Assembly (NCBI GenBank): GCA_910585255.1
Contig: CAJUEI010000040.1
Span: forward strand, 1 to 21,755
Origin: an uncultured Lachnospiraceae bacterium
Lineage (GTDB): Bacteria > Bacillota > Clostridia > Lachnospirales > Lachnospiraceae
Direction: 5' to 3'
DNA length: 21,755 bases
The position numbers and the translations under genes were made by a program. How positions within the stretch are numbered: position 1 is the stretch's first letter; each line of letters begins with the position of its first letter. The notes under the pieces were generated by a model, which worked only from the letters and a program-made list of their open reading frames with translations, had not been told where the DNA came from and did not search any database. Below, piece after piece: positions 1-7,331 of the stretch.

Positions 1-1
1 T

Positions 2-631
2 GGTATTATTAAGGATTGGGATTCTAAGTGGTATGCAGAAGCAGATTTTGCAGATAACTTGGTAGAAGACTATAACATCAGAACATTCCTTAAGAAAAAA
101 TTATATGATGCAGGTATTTCGAGAATTGAAATTGAACGTGCCTCCGACCGTGTAAAGGTGATTATCAATACAGCAAAACCAGGAGTTGTAATTGGTAAAG
201 GTGGCGAGAAGATTGAAAAATTAAAGGGTGAAATTCAAAAGTTAAGCAATAAAAAAGTATTAGTAGATGTAAAGGAAATCAAAAAGCCGGATCGAGATGC
301 TCAGCTGGTAGCAGAAAATATCGCACTTCAGTTAGAGGGGCGTGTATCCTTCCGCCGTGCTATGAAATCGGTAATGTCTAAGACAATGAAGGCTGGTGCA
401 AAGGGAATTAAAACGGCTTGTTCTGGACGTCTTGGCGGTGCAGATATGGCTCGTACCGAGTTCTACAGTGAAGGTACCATTCCGCTTCAGACGCTTCGTG
501 CAGACATTGATTATGGATTTGCAGAAGCAGATACTACCTATGGAAAAGTAGGAGTAAAGGTTTGGATTTATAAAGGGGAAGTACTTCCAACCAAAGATGT
601 TGTAAAGGAAGGGAGCGATAAATCATGTTAA
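2..631 (+). CDS. rpsC: 30S ribosomal protein S3 (5' end missing)
   Basis: S3 of the small-subunit head, near the mRNA entry site. The reading frame is open from base 2, so the gene enters from outside the window. The first visible residues, GIIKDWDSKWYAEADF, match the S3 N-terminal region, leaving roughly a dozen residues missing. A TTG at 59 is in frame but is not the start, because homology continues upstream of it. The KH-domain GxxG loop (VIGKGGEKI) is encoded near bases 187-213, and the C-terminal S3 domain (ACSGRLGGADMAR) follows near 417-455. The end overlaps rplP by 7 bases, which suggests translational coupling. It belongs to the S10-spc series. Confidence 0.97.
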   Translation, partial: GIIKDWDSKWYAEADFADNLVEDYNIRTFLKKKLYDAGISRIEIERASDRVKVIINTAKPGVVIGKGGEKIEKLKGEIQKLSNKKVLVDVKEIKKPDRDAQLVAENIALQLEGRVSFRRAMKSVMSKTMKAGAKGIKTACSGRLGGADMARTEFYSEGTIPLQTLRADIDYGFAEADTTYGKVGVKVWIYKGEVLPTKDVVKEGSDKSC

Positions 632-1062
632 TGCCAAAAAGAGTAAAACGCCGGAAGCAGTTCCGTGGAAGTATGGCTGGTAAGGCTACAAGAGGTAATA
701 AGATTACCAATGGAGAATACGGTATTATTGCTGTAGAGCCATGCTGGATTAAGTCAAATCAGATTGAGGCAGCCCGTATCGCTATGACACGTTATATCAA
801 ACGTGGCGGTAAAGTATGGATTAAGATATTCCCAGATAAACCAGTAACAGCAAAGCCGGCTGAAACTCGTATGGGTTCTGGTAAAGGAGCTTTGGAGTAC
901 TGGGTAGCAGTTGTAAAACCAGGACGTGTAATGTTCGAAATCTCCGGGGTTCAGGAAGAGATTGCAAAGGAAGCGTTGCGTCTTGCTATGCACAAGTTAC
1001 CATGTAAATGTAAAATCGTTTCTCGTGCAGAATTAGAAGGCGGTGATAACAGTGAAAATTAA
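625..1062 (+). CDS. rplP: 50S ribosomal protein L16
   Basis: L16 binds 23S rRNA near the A site and peptidyl-transferase centre. The 145-residue product starts MLMPKRVKRRKQFRG, the usual L16 N-terminus, so ATG 625 is preferred over the second ATG at 631. A purine-rich ribosome binding site (AAGGAAGGGAG) lies inside the end of rpsC. The conserved segment RMGSGKGALEYWVAVVKPG occupies the middle of the protein. Length is normal for Clostridia, slightly longer than the E. coli protein. The end overlaps the rpmC start by 11 bases. Confidence 0.97.
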   Translation: MLMPKRVKRRKQFRGSMAGKATRGNKITNGEYGIIAVEPCWIKSNQIEAARIAMTRYIKRGGKVWIKIFPDKPVTAKPAETRMGSGKGALEYWVAVVKPGRVMFEISGVQEEIAKEALRLAMHKLPCKCKIVSRAELEGGDNSEN

Positions 1063-1261
1063 TCAGTATGTAGAAGGTTTAAAGAAAAAATCAGCTGCAG
1101 AATTAAATGAGGATTTAGTAGCTGCTAAGAAGGAACTTTTCAACTTGAGATTCCAGAACGCAACAAATCAGTTAGATAATACAAGCAGAATCAATGAAGT
1201 TAGAAAAAATATTGCCCGGATTCAGACTATTATTACTGAAAAGGCAAAGGCAGCTGAATAA
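1052..1261 (+). CDS. rpmC: 50S ribosomal protein L29
   Basis: L29 is a small helical hairpin protein at the peptide-exit tunnel, next to L23. Two in-frame GTG codons (1043 and 1052) could start it. GTG 1052 is chosen because GAAGGCGG at 1035-1042 then lies at a normal 9-base spacing, and because the product begins MKINQYVEGLKKKS as in related L29 proteins. The 69-residue protein contains the family core LFNLRFQNATNQLDN. It overlaps the end of rplP by 11 bases and is followed by rpsQ after 26 bases. Confidence 0.93.
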   Translation: MKINQYVEGLKKKSAAELNEDLVAAKKELFNLRFQNATNQLDNTSRINEVRKNIARIQTIITEKAKAAE

Positions 1262-1287
1262 TACTCTTTGGGAAGGAGAAACTTGTT

Positions 1288-1542
1288 GTGGAAAGAAATC
1301 TTAGAAAGACTCGTATAGGAAAAGTTGTTAGTAATAAAATGAATAAAACAATTGTTGTTGCAATCGAAGATCATGTAAGGCATCCTTTATATGGAAAGAT
1401 CGTAAAGAGAACTTATAAATTAAAGGCACATGATGAAAAGAACGAATGTAACATTGGGGATAAAGTAAAAGTGATGGAAACCAGACCGCTGTCAAAAGAT
1501 AAGAGATGGAGACTGGTAGAAATTATAGAAAAGGCAAGATAA
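1288..1542 (+). CDS. rpsQ: 30S ribosomal protein S17
   Basis: S17 is a primary 16S rRNA-binding protein with an OB fold. It is 84 residues, normal length, starting MERNLRKTRIGKVVSNKMNK with a GTG codon; an in-frame TTG at 1285 is less likely. GGAAGGAG at 1271-1278 is the ribosome binding site. The signature GDKVKVMETRPLSKDKRWRL is near the C-terminus. It lies between rpmC and rplN as in nearly all bacteria. Confidence 0.97.
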   Translation: MERNLRKTRIGKVVSNKMNKTIVVAIEDHVRHPLYGKIVKRTYKLKAHDEKNECNIGDKVKVMETRPLSKDKRWRLVEIIEKAR

Positions 1543-1581
1543 TAGGATTGCCATAGAATAAGTTAAAGGAGGTCTATTAGC

Positions 1582-1950
1582 ATGATTCAACAGGAAACCA
1601 GATTGAAGGTTGCCGATAATACAGGTGCTAAGGAATTGCTTTGTATCCGTGTCATTGGAGGATCGACCAGAAGATATGCTGCAATCGGTGATATTATTGT
1701 TGCCAGTGTGAAAGATGCAACACCAGGTGGAGTTGTTAAAAAGGGTGATGTAGTAAAGGCCGTAGTGGTACGTACTGTAAATAGCACTCGTCGGAAAGAC
1801 GGTTCATATATTAGATTCGATGAAAACGCTGCTGTGATTATTAAAGATGATAAGAACCCAAGGGGAACACGTATCTTTGGACCAGTAGCAAGAGAGCTGA
1901 GAGAGAAACAATTTATGAAGATTGTTTCCTTGGCACCAGAAGTATTATAG
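1582..1950 (+). CDS. rplN: 50S ribosomal protein L14
   Basis: L14 binds 23S rRNA at the subunit interface and contributes to an intersubunit bridge. At 122 residues it is exactly the common bacterial length. It begins MIQQETRLKVADNTGAKEL and contains the L14 signature region with KKGDVVKAVVVRT. The start is an ATG preceded by AAAGGAGG at 1565-1572. It is the first gene of the classical spc operon order. A 127-residue antisense frame beneath it is a shadow of its codon pattern. Confidence 0.98.
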   Translation: MIQQETRLKVADNTGAKELLCIRVIGGSTRRYAAIGDIIVASVKDATPGGVVKKGDVVKAVVVRTVNSTRRKDGSYIRFDENAAVIIKDDKNPRGTRIFGPVARELREKQFMKIVSLAPEVL

Positions 1951-1963
1951 GGAGGTGGCAACT

Positions 1964-2275
1964 GTGTCAATGAAATTGAAAAAGGGCGACCTTGTAAAGG
2001 TAATCACAGGAAAAGATAAAGATAAAGAAGGTAAAATTCTTACTGTTAATAAAAAGAATCATACGGCTTTGGTAGAGGGAATCAATATGATGACAAAGCA
2101 TACCAAGCCAAGTGCAGCAAATCAAAATGGCGGAATCATCCATAAGGAAGCACCAATTGATTTATCCAATCTGATGTATGTGGATAAGAACGGAAAGCCT
2201 ACTAGAATTGGCTTTACAATGCAGGGCGATAAGAAAGTTCGAATTGCAAAATCAACTGGCGAAGTGATCGATTAA
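1964..2275 (+). CDS. rplX: 50S ribosomal protein L24
   Basis: L24 is an assembly initiator for the large subunit. The N-terminal KOW motif is clear (KKGDLVKVITGKDKDKEGKI). The frame is open from further upstream, but the best start is GTG 1964, giving MSMKLKKGD and placing GGAGG (1951-1955) 8 bases away. ATG 1970 is the alternative, with a long 14-base spacing. The product is 103 residues, which is normal. It starts 13 bases after rplN stops. Confidence 0.95.
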   Translation: MSMKLKKGDLVKVITGKDKDKEGKILTVNKKNHTALVEGINMMTKHTKPSAANQNGGIIHKEAPIDLSNLMYVDKNGKPTRIGFTMQGDKKVRIAKSTGEVID

Positions 2276-2298
2276 TCGAAGAGAGGAGGCCAAAGAAG

Positions 2299-2838
2299 TT
2301 GAGTAGATATAAAGAAATGTATAGCAACGAAGTAGTCGCTGCTATGACAAAAAAATTCGGATATAAGAACACATTGCAAGTTCCTAAATTAGATAAAATT
2401 GTAATCAATATGGGAATCGGTGAAGCAAAAGAAAATGCAAAGATTTTGGAAGCTGCTATGAAGGATCTGGAGATTATCTCTGGTCAGAAACCAGTGATTA
2501 CAAAAGCAAAGAATTCGATTGCAAACTTTAAGATCAGACAGGGAATGCCGATTGGATGTAAGGTTACATTAAGAGGCGAGAAGATGTATGAATTTTTAGA
2601 TCGTCTGGTAAATTTAGCACTGCCTCGTGTACGTGACTTCCGTGGAGTAAATGCCAATTCATTTGATGGAAGAGGCAATTATGCAATGGGTATCAGAGAG
2701 CAGATTATCTTCCCTGAAATTGAATTTGATAAAGTAGATAAAGTAAGAGGAATGGATATTATCTTTGTAACAACAGCGAAAACAGACGAAGAAGCCCGTG
2801 AACTTTTGGCATTGTTTAATATGCCGTTTCAGAAATAA
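2299..2838 (+). CDS. rplE: 50S ribosomal protein L5
   Basis: L5 binds 5S rRNA and helps dock it into the central protuberance. The 179-residue protein starts with TTG (MSRYKEMYSNEVVAAM), with GAGGAGG at 2282-2288 about ten bases upstream. Family hallmarks include PKLDKIVINMGIGEAK near residues 29-44, and LPRVRDFRGVN and NYAMGIREQIIFPEI in the second half. Length is standard. It sits between rplX and rpsZ. Confidence 0.98.
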   Translation: MSRYKEMYSNEVVAAMTKKFGYKNTLQVPKLDKIVINMGIGEAKENAKILEAAMKDLEIISGQKPVITKAKNSIANFKIRQGMPIGCKVTLRGEKMYEFLDRLVNLALPRVRDFRGVNANSFDGRGNYAMGIREQIIFPEIEFDKVDKVRGMDIIFVTTAKTDEEARELLALFNMPFQK

Positions 2839-2854
2839 TTAGGAGGGAAATTCC

Positions 2855-3040
2855 ATGGCTAAAACTTCAATGAAGATAAAGCAGCAGCGTCCGCAAAAGT
2901 TTTCGACAAGAGAGTATACACGCTGTAGAATTTGTGGACGTCCACATGCTTATTTAAGAAAATACGGAATCTGCAGAATTTGCTTCCGTGAGTTAGCATA
3001 TAGGGGCGAAATTCCAGGTGTAAAGAAAGCAAGCTGGTAA
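2855..3040 (+). CDS. rpsZ: 30S ribosomal protein S14, zinc-binding type Z
   Basis: S14 of the short, zinc-binding kind found in many Firmicutes. It is 61 residues with two CxxC knuckles, C24-x2-C27 and C40-x2-C43 (CRIC twice), which in this family hold one zinc ion. It belongs to the 30S head. AGGAGGG precedes ATG 2855. An unusually long 184-base gap with RNA structure follows before rpsH, whereas most gaps in this operon are under 40 bases. Confidence 0.97.
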   Translation: MAKTSMKIKQQRPQKFSTREYTRCRICGRPHAYLRKYGICRICFRELAYRGEIPGVKKASW

Positions 3041-3051
3041 GGAAAAAGCCT

Positions 3052-3179
3052 TGAACTTGTGTGTAAGTTCAGTGAAATGAATGACACAGCCGGTTAGGTT
3101 GTTCGTGGTTCAAAAGAGGTTTGGCGTAAGCCAAACTTCTAGGATGCCCACAGGACGGGATGGGTGAAAGAGGTGGGCA
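3052..3179 (+). promoter_or_regulatory. structured intergenic leader upstream of rpsH
   Basis: The gap between rpsZ and rpsH can form three hairpins. The first is a perfect 7-bp stem (3052-3058 with 3065-3071, loop GTGTGT). The second is an 11-bp stem with one G-U pair (3115-3125 with 3130-3140) closed by a GTAA, i.e. GNRA, tetraloop. The third is a 7-bp stem TGCCCAC/GTGGGCA (3145-3151 with 3173-3179) enclosing a purine-rich loop. No T-tract follows, so it does not look like a terminator. Its place suggests autoregulation of the downstream spc genes, for example by S8, which regulates the E. coli spc operon, but the binding motif was not demonstrated. Confidence 0.5.
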
Positions 3180-3224
3180 AGATGAAAACTGCTCGCAAAG
3201 ATTGCAAAAAGGAGGCAATAAAAA

Positions 3225-3626
3225 ATGACAATGAGTGATCCAATTGCAGATATGCTTACAAGAATCCGTAATGCAAATACTGCAAAGCATGATACAGTAG
3301 ATATTCCTTCTTCTAAGATGAAACTGGCAATTGCCAATATTCTTTTTAATGAGGGATATATTAAAAAGTTTGATATTGTAGAGGACGGCAATTTTAAGAC
3401 AATTCGTATTACATTAAAGTATGGCAAGGATAAAAATGAAAAAGTTATTTCAGGAATTAAGAGAATTTCCAAGCCAGGACTTCGGGTGTATGCCGGCAAA
3501 GATGAGCTGCCAAAGGTATTGGGCGGTTTAGGAATTGCGATTATCTCTACCAATCAGGGAATTATTACAGATAAAGAAGCACGTAAATTAAACGTTGGCG
3601 GTGAAGTTCTTGCATTTGTATGGTAG
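3225..3626 (+). CDS. rpsH: 30S ribosomal protein S8
   Basis: S8 is a primary 16S rRNA-binding protein of the platform and the known translational repressor of the spc operon in E. coli. The 133-residue product begins MTMSDPIADMLTRIRNAN. ATG 3225 is preferred to ATG 3231 because AGGAGG at 3210-3215 then has a 9-base spacing. The C-terminal signature GIAIISTNQGIITDKEARK is present. It follows the structured 184-base gap and precedes a second longer gap (131 bases) before rplF. Confidence 0.98.
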   Translation: MTMSDPIADMLTRIRNANTAKHDTVDIPSSKMKLAIANILFNEGYIKKFDIVEDGNFKTIRITLKYGKDKNEKVISGIKRISKPGLRVYAGKDELPKVLGGLGIAIISTNQGIITDKEARKLNVGGEVLAFVW

Positions 3627-3726
3627 ATTAGTAGATTAGTATAGAGAGCCTATATAGAAATTATAATAAGCTGTAAGCGTAGTATATTTAAATAATCAAA
3701 GCTGAAAATTTAAAATAGATTGAATA

Positions 3727-3744
3727 AAATCGAAGAAACGATTT
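3727..3744 (+). other. small hairpin abutting the rplF ribosome binding site
   Basis: AAATCG (3727-3732) and CGATTT (3739-3744) form a perfect 6-bp inverted repeat around a 6-base loop, directly followed by AGGAGG (3745-3750) before rplF. It may affect ribosome access, but it is short and AT-rich. The rest of the 131-base rpsH-rplF gap is AT-rich, with no clear promoter or coding potential. Confidence 0.25.
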
Positions 3745-3757
3745 AGGAGGTAGCGGC

Positions 3758-4300
3758 ATGTCACGTATAGGAAGAATGCCTATCGCCATTCCAGCAGGTG
3801 TAACTGTAGAAGTGGCAGAAAATAATAAAGTGACTGTAAAAGGACCAAAGGGAACACTAGAGAGAGTGCTGCCTGAGGAAATGGAAATTAAATTGGAAGG
3901 AGACACGGTTGTTGTTTCCAGACCAAATGATTTAAAGAAAATGAAATCTTTACATGGATTGACCAGAACATTGATTAACAATATGGTAATCGGTGTAACC
4001 AATGGGTTTGAAAAAGTGTTGGAAGTCAACGGAGTTGGATACCGTGTACAGAAACAGGGTAAAAAATTAGTATTTTCTCTTGGTTTCTCTCATCCGGTAG
4101 AACGGGAAGATCCAGAAGGAATTACAACAGAAGTAGAAGGACAGAACAAGATTATCGTAAAAGGAATTAATAAAGAGCAGGTTGGTCAGTTTGCAGCAGA
4201 ATTAAGAGAATTAAGAAAACCGGAGCCATATAAGGGCAAGGGTATTAAGTATGCAAATGAAACAATCCGGCGTAAAGTTGGAAAGACTGGTAAGAAATAA
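3758..4300 (+). CDS. rplF: 50S ribosomal protein L6
   Basis: L6 lies near the sarcin-ricin loop and the factor-binding site of the large subunit. It is 180 residues, as usual, with the two repeated L6 domains. The start is MSRIGRMPIAIPAGV and the C-terminal signature PEPYKGKGIKYANE is intact. AGGAGG at 3745-3750 precedes ATG 3758. rplR follows after 21 bases with its own strong ribosome binding site. Confidence 0.98.
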   Translation: MSRIGRMPIAIPAGVTVEVAENNKVTVKGPKGTLERVLPEEMEIKLEGDTVVVSRPNDLKKMKSLHGLTRTLINNMVIGVTNGFEKVLEVNGVGYRVQKQGKKLVFSLGFSHPVEREDPEGITTEVEGQNKIIVKGINKEQVGQFAAELRELRKPEPYKGKGIKYANETIRRKVGKTGKK

Positions 4301-4321
4301 TAGATAGGAGGAGAGACAGAG

Positions 4322-4690
4322 ATGGTTAGTAAAGTATCAAGAACAAAAGTTCGTGAAAAAAAGCACAAAAGAATACGTAATCGTTTTGCAGGTACTGCAA
4401 AAAGACCACGTTTAGCTGTATTCAGAAGTAATAGCCATATGTATGCACAAATCATTGATGATACAGTAGGAAATACTCTTGTAGCTGCTTCTACTCTAGA
4501 AAAGGATGTGAAGGCTTCTTTAGAGCATACAAACGATATTGCAGCAGCAAAAGCAGTGGGAACTGCAATAGCAAAGAAGGCATTAGAGAAGGGTATCACA
4601 GAAGTAGTATTTGACAGAGGCGGATTTATCTATCATGGTAAGATCCAAGCATTGGCAGACGCAGCTCGTGAAGCTGGACTGCAATTCTAA
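4322..4690 (+). CDS. rplR: 50S ribosomal protein L18
   Basis: L18 binds 5S rRNA together with L5 in the central protuberance. The 122-residue protein has a basic N-terminus (RTKVREKKHKRIRNRFAGT) and the family core RPRLAVFRSNSHMYAQIIDD. The C-terminal FDRGGFIYHGKIQALADAAR is diagnostic. TAGGAGG lies just upstream of ATG 4322. Spacing to rpsE is 18 bases. Confidence 0.98.
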   Translation: MVSKVSRTKVREKKHKRIRNRFAGTAKRPRLAVFRSNSHMYAQIIDDTVGNTLVAASTLEKDVKASLEHTNDIAAAKAVGTAIAKKALEKGITEVVFDRGGFIYHGKIQALADAAREAGLQF

Positions 4691-4708
4691 TCAGGGAGGA
4701 AAAGACAC

Positions 4709-5218
4709 ATGAAGCGTACAATCATTGATGCGAATTCATTAGAATTAACTGAGAAAGTAGTATCAATCAAGCGTGTAACTAAGGTTGTTAAGGGTGGTCG
4801 TAACTTCCGTTTTGCAGCTTTAGTAGTAGTTGGTGACGGCAACGGGCATATTGGTGCAGGACTTGGCAAAGCAACAGAAATTCCAGAAGCAATCCGCAAG
4901 GGAAAAGAGGATGCAACCAAGAAATTAATTGAAGTTCCTGTAGACGAAAAGGGTTCGATTCCACATGACTTAATCGGCAAATTCGGAAGTGCTTCTGTAC
5001 TGTTAAAGAGGGCTCCAGAAGGTACTGGTATTATCGCCGGAGGTCCGGCACGTTCCGTATTGGAATTGGCAGGAATTAAAAATATCCGTACCAAATGTTT
5101 AGGCTCTAATAATAAACAAAATGTTGTATTGGCAACGATTCAGGGACTGTCTGAGTTAAAGACACCGGAGCAGGTAGCAAAACTTCGTGGGAAATCGGTA
5201 GAAGAAATCTTAGGTTAA
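4709..5218 (+). CDS. rpsE: 30S ribosomal protein S5
   Basis: S5 contributes to decoding fidelity and mRNA unwinding at the entry site. The 169-residue product has the N-terminal double-strand RNA-binding-like domain with KGGRNFRFAALVVVGDGNGH near residues 29-48. The C-terminal domain holds GTGIIAGGPARSVLELAGI. Length and start (ATG with GGGAGG upstream) are standard. It is followed by rpmD after 16 bases. Confidence 0.98.
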   Translation: MKRTIIDANSLELTEKVVSIKRVTKVVKGGRNFRFAALVVVGDGNGHIGAGLGKATEIPEAIRKGKEDATKKLIEVPVDEKGSIPHDLIGKFGSASVLLKRAPEGTGIIAGGPARSVLELAGIKNIRTKCLGSNNKQNVVLATIQGLSELKTPEQVAKLRGKSVEEILG

Positions 5219-5234
5219 TCGGGAGGATAAGAAC

Positions 5235-5417
5235 ATGGCAGAGAAGTTAAAGATTACATTAGTAAAGTCCCCTATCGGTGCGATTCCTAAGCAGAGAGCA
5301 ACTGTAAAAGCACTGGGTTTAAGAAAGCTCCATAAGACAGTTGAAATGCCTGATAATGAATCGGTTAGAGGGATGATTCAAGCAGTAAAACATTTAGTAA
5401 AAGTTGAGGAAGTTTAA
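5235..5417 (+). CDS. rpmD: 50S ribosomal protein L30
   Basis: L30 is a small protein of the 50S subunit. The product is 60 residues, the normal bacterial length. It carries the family pattern KITLVKSPIGAIPKQRATVK followed by LGLRKLHKTVEMPDN. The ribosome binding site is GGGAGG at 5221-5226. It is placed between rpsE and rplO as expected for the spc operon. Confidence 0.97.
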   Translation: MAEKLKITLVKSPIGAIPKQRATVKALGLRKLHKTVEMPDNESVRGMIQAVKHLVKVEEV

Positions 5418-5443
5418 ATATTCCGATAAGGAGGTGTAGAGAG

Positions 5444-5887
5444 ATGGATTTATCGAATTTACGTCCGGCGGACGGTGCAAAGCACAGCAAGAATTTTAGA
5501 AGAGGCCGTGGACATGGTTCTGGTAATGGAAAGACAGCAGGTAAAGGTCATAAGGGACAGAAAGCTCGTTCCGGTGCCCCAAGACCAGGTTTTGAAGGTG
5601 GTCAGATGCCTTTATACAGAAGATTGCCAAAGAGAGGATTTACCTGCAGAAATTCGAAAGAAATCGTTGGAATTAATCTAAGTGTATTGGAAAAAGTATT
5701 TCAGAATGATACAGAAGTAACAGTAGAAAAATTAATCCTGACAGGTGTGGTAAAGAATCCAAGAGACGGCGTAAAGATCCTTGGCAACGGAAAGCTGACA
5801 AAGAAGCTGACGGTAAAGGCAAATGCATTTAGTGCATCCGCTAAGGAAAAGATTGAAGCTGTTGGTGGAACCTGTGAGGTGATCTAA
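5444..5887 (+). CDS. rplO: 50S ribosomal protein L15
   Basis: L15 is a late-assembling protein that reaches into the core of the large subunit. The 147-residue product has the long glycine- and arginine-rich N-terminal extension typical of L15 (RRGRGHGSGNGKTAGKGHKG). The GFEGGQMPLYRRLPKRGF motif follows, then the globular C-terminal domain. AAGGAGG precedes ATG 5444. Its stop codon overlaps the secY start by one base (TAATG), so the two are probably translationally coupled. Confidence 0.98.
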   Translation: MDLSNLRPADGAKHSKNFRRGRGHGSGNGKTAGKGHKGQKARSGAPRPGFEGGQMPLYRRLPKRGFTCRNSKEIVGINLSVLEKVFQNDTEVTVEKLILTGVVKNPRDGVKILGNGKLTKKLTVKANAFSASAKEKIEAVGGTCEVI

Positions 5888-7200
5888 TGTTTAAAACACT
5901 CCGTGACGCATTAAAAATAAAAGATATCAGAACAAAACTGTTATACACATTTTTTATGCTGATAGTTGTGAGAATTGGCAGCCAAATTCCAATCCCAGGA
6001 GTGAATACAGCTTATATTTCCAATTATTTTGCGAATCAGCTTGGTGATGAGTTCAGTTTTTTGGACGCCTTCACCGGCGGTTCCTTTTCTAATATGGCGA
6101 TATTTGCATTGGGGATTAATCCTTATATTACTTCTTCGATTATTATGCAGCTTTTGACAATTGCAATTCCAAAGTTAGAAGAACTGCAAAAAGACGGAGA
6201 AGAGGGAAGAAAGAAGATTACAGAGATTACCCGTTATGTGACAGTAGGACTTGCCCTATTGGAAGGTACCGCAATGACAATTGGATTTGGTTCGCAGGGA
6301 CTTCTGTATACGTTTAATTTCGGAAGTGTTTTGGTAGTAGTTCTTACAATGACAGCGGGTTCCGCATTTTTAATGTGGGCCGGTGAGCGAATTACAGATA
6401 ATGGAATCGGAAATGGTATTTCTATGATCCTGCTTTTTAATATTGTTGCCCGTATTCCAAGTGATTTTGTAACATTATATGAAACATTTATGATGAATAA
6501 AAGTGTGGCAAAAGCAGCTTTGGCAGCTTTGATTATCTTATTTGTAATCGTTGCAGTAATTGCAATGGTAGTCTTACTGCAGGGCGGCGAAAGAAGAATT
6601 CCGGTTCAATATTCAAAAAAAATGCAGGGAAGAAAGATGATTGGAGGGCAGTCCTCCCATATTCCGTTAAAGGTAAATACGGCAGGTGTAATTCCGGTTA
6701 TCTTTGCAAGTTCGATTCTTTCCGTGCCAGTGGTAATCAGCAGCTTTTTTTCTGTGGATTCTACAACGGTATGGGGAAAAATTTTAAAAGGAATGAGTCA
6801 GTCAAACTGGTGTAATCCAGAGGAGCCTCTTTATTCTATTGGACTTTTGGTGTATATTGCGTTAGTAATATTCTTTGCTTACTTTTATACATCCATTACA
6901 TTTAATCCAATTGAAGTTTCTGATAATATAAAAAAGCAGGGCGGTTTAATTCCTGGTATTCGTCCGGGCAAACCGACAACTGATTATTTAACTGCAATCC
7001 TAAATTATATTATCTTTATTGGGGCGGCAGGATTGATTGTGGTAGCTGTAATTCCGATTATTGTATCTGGTGTATTTAAGGCAAATGTTTCATTTGGAGG
7101 AACTTCGATTATTATTATTGTAGGAGTCATTCTTGAGACATTAAAACAAGTAGAATCACAGATGTTAGTACGCAGCTATAAGGGATTTTTAAACAGTTAA
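5887..7200 (+). CDS. secY: protein translocase subunit SecY
   Basis: SecY is the channel of the Sec translocon in the cytoplasmic membrane and works with SecE, SecG and SecA. The 437-residue protein has about ten hydrophobic segments and the family motifs RIGSQIPIPGVN near residues 29-40, ALGINPYITSSIIMQLL near 75-91, and GITDNGIGNGIS-like sequence (ERITDNGIGNGISMIL). The cytosolic loop with PVQYSKKM and IRPGKPT is intact. The frame shares one base with rplO. A terminator-like hairpin lies after it, before adk. Confidence 0.98.
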   Translation: MFKTLRDALKIKDIRTKLLYTFFMLIVVRIGSQIPIPGVNTAYISNYFANQLGDEFSFLDAFTGGSFSNMAIFALGINPYITSSIIMQLLTIAIPKLEELQKDGEEGRKKITEITRYVTVGLALLEGTAMTIGFGSQGLLYTFNFGSVLVVVLTMTAGSAFLMWAGERITDNGIGNGISMILLFNIVARIPSDFVTLYETFMMNKSVAKAALAALIILFVIVAVIAMVVLLQGGERRIPVQYSKKMQGRKMIGGQSSHIPLKVNTAGVIPVIFASSILSVPVVISSFFSVDSTTVWGKILKGMSQSNWCNPEEPLYSIGLLVYIALVIFFAYFYTSITFNPIEVSDNIKKQGGLIPGIRPGKPTTDYLTAILNYIIFIGAAGLIVVAVIPIIVSGVFKANVSFGGTSIIIIVGVILETLKQVESQMLVRSYKGFLNS

Positions 7201-7228
7201 AAAGATAGATGACAGGATTAGAGGCAGG

Positions 7229-7258
7229 GGCAGGCGGGAAATTCTCGTCTGTCTTTTT
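7229..7258 (+). terminator. terminator-like hairpin between secY and adk
   Basis: A 10-bp stem with three G-U pairs (7229-7238 with 7244-7253, loop AAATT) is followed directly by TTTTT (7254-7258), the shape of an intrinsic terminator. It sits inside an otherwise continuous gene series, so it may act as an attenuator reducing expression of adk and map relative to the ribosomal genes. An alternative 5' arm, GACAG at 7211-7215, could compete for the same 3' arm. The rest of the 131-base gap has a short GCAGATA-type repetition near 7261-7290. Confidence 0.5.
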
Positions 7259-7331
7259 ACAGATAAAGCAGATAGAGCAGATAGTGCTGAAGGGCAAAAG
7301 TAAAAAGATTAGGAAAGGCTTGGAGCAGATT

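Noticed and set aside
3110..3553. 147-codon - strand open frame opposite rpsH
   Set aside because: It is antisense to a clear S8 gene and its leader, with hydrophobic low-complexity sequence typical of a shadow frame.
7209..7331. 41-codon N-terminal extension of adenylate kinase
   Set aside because: The extension crosses a terminator-like hairpin, has no homology to the kinase, and ATG 7332 gives the canonical start.
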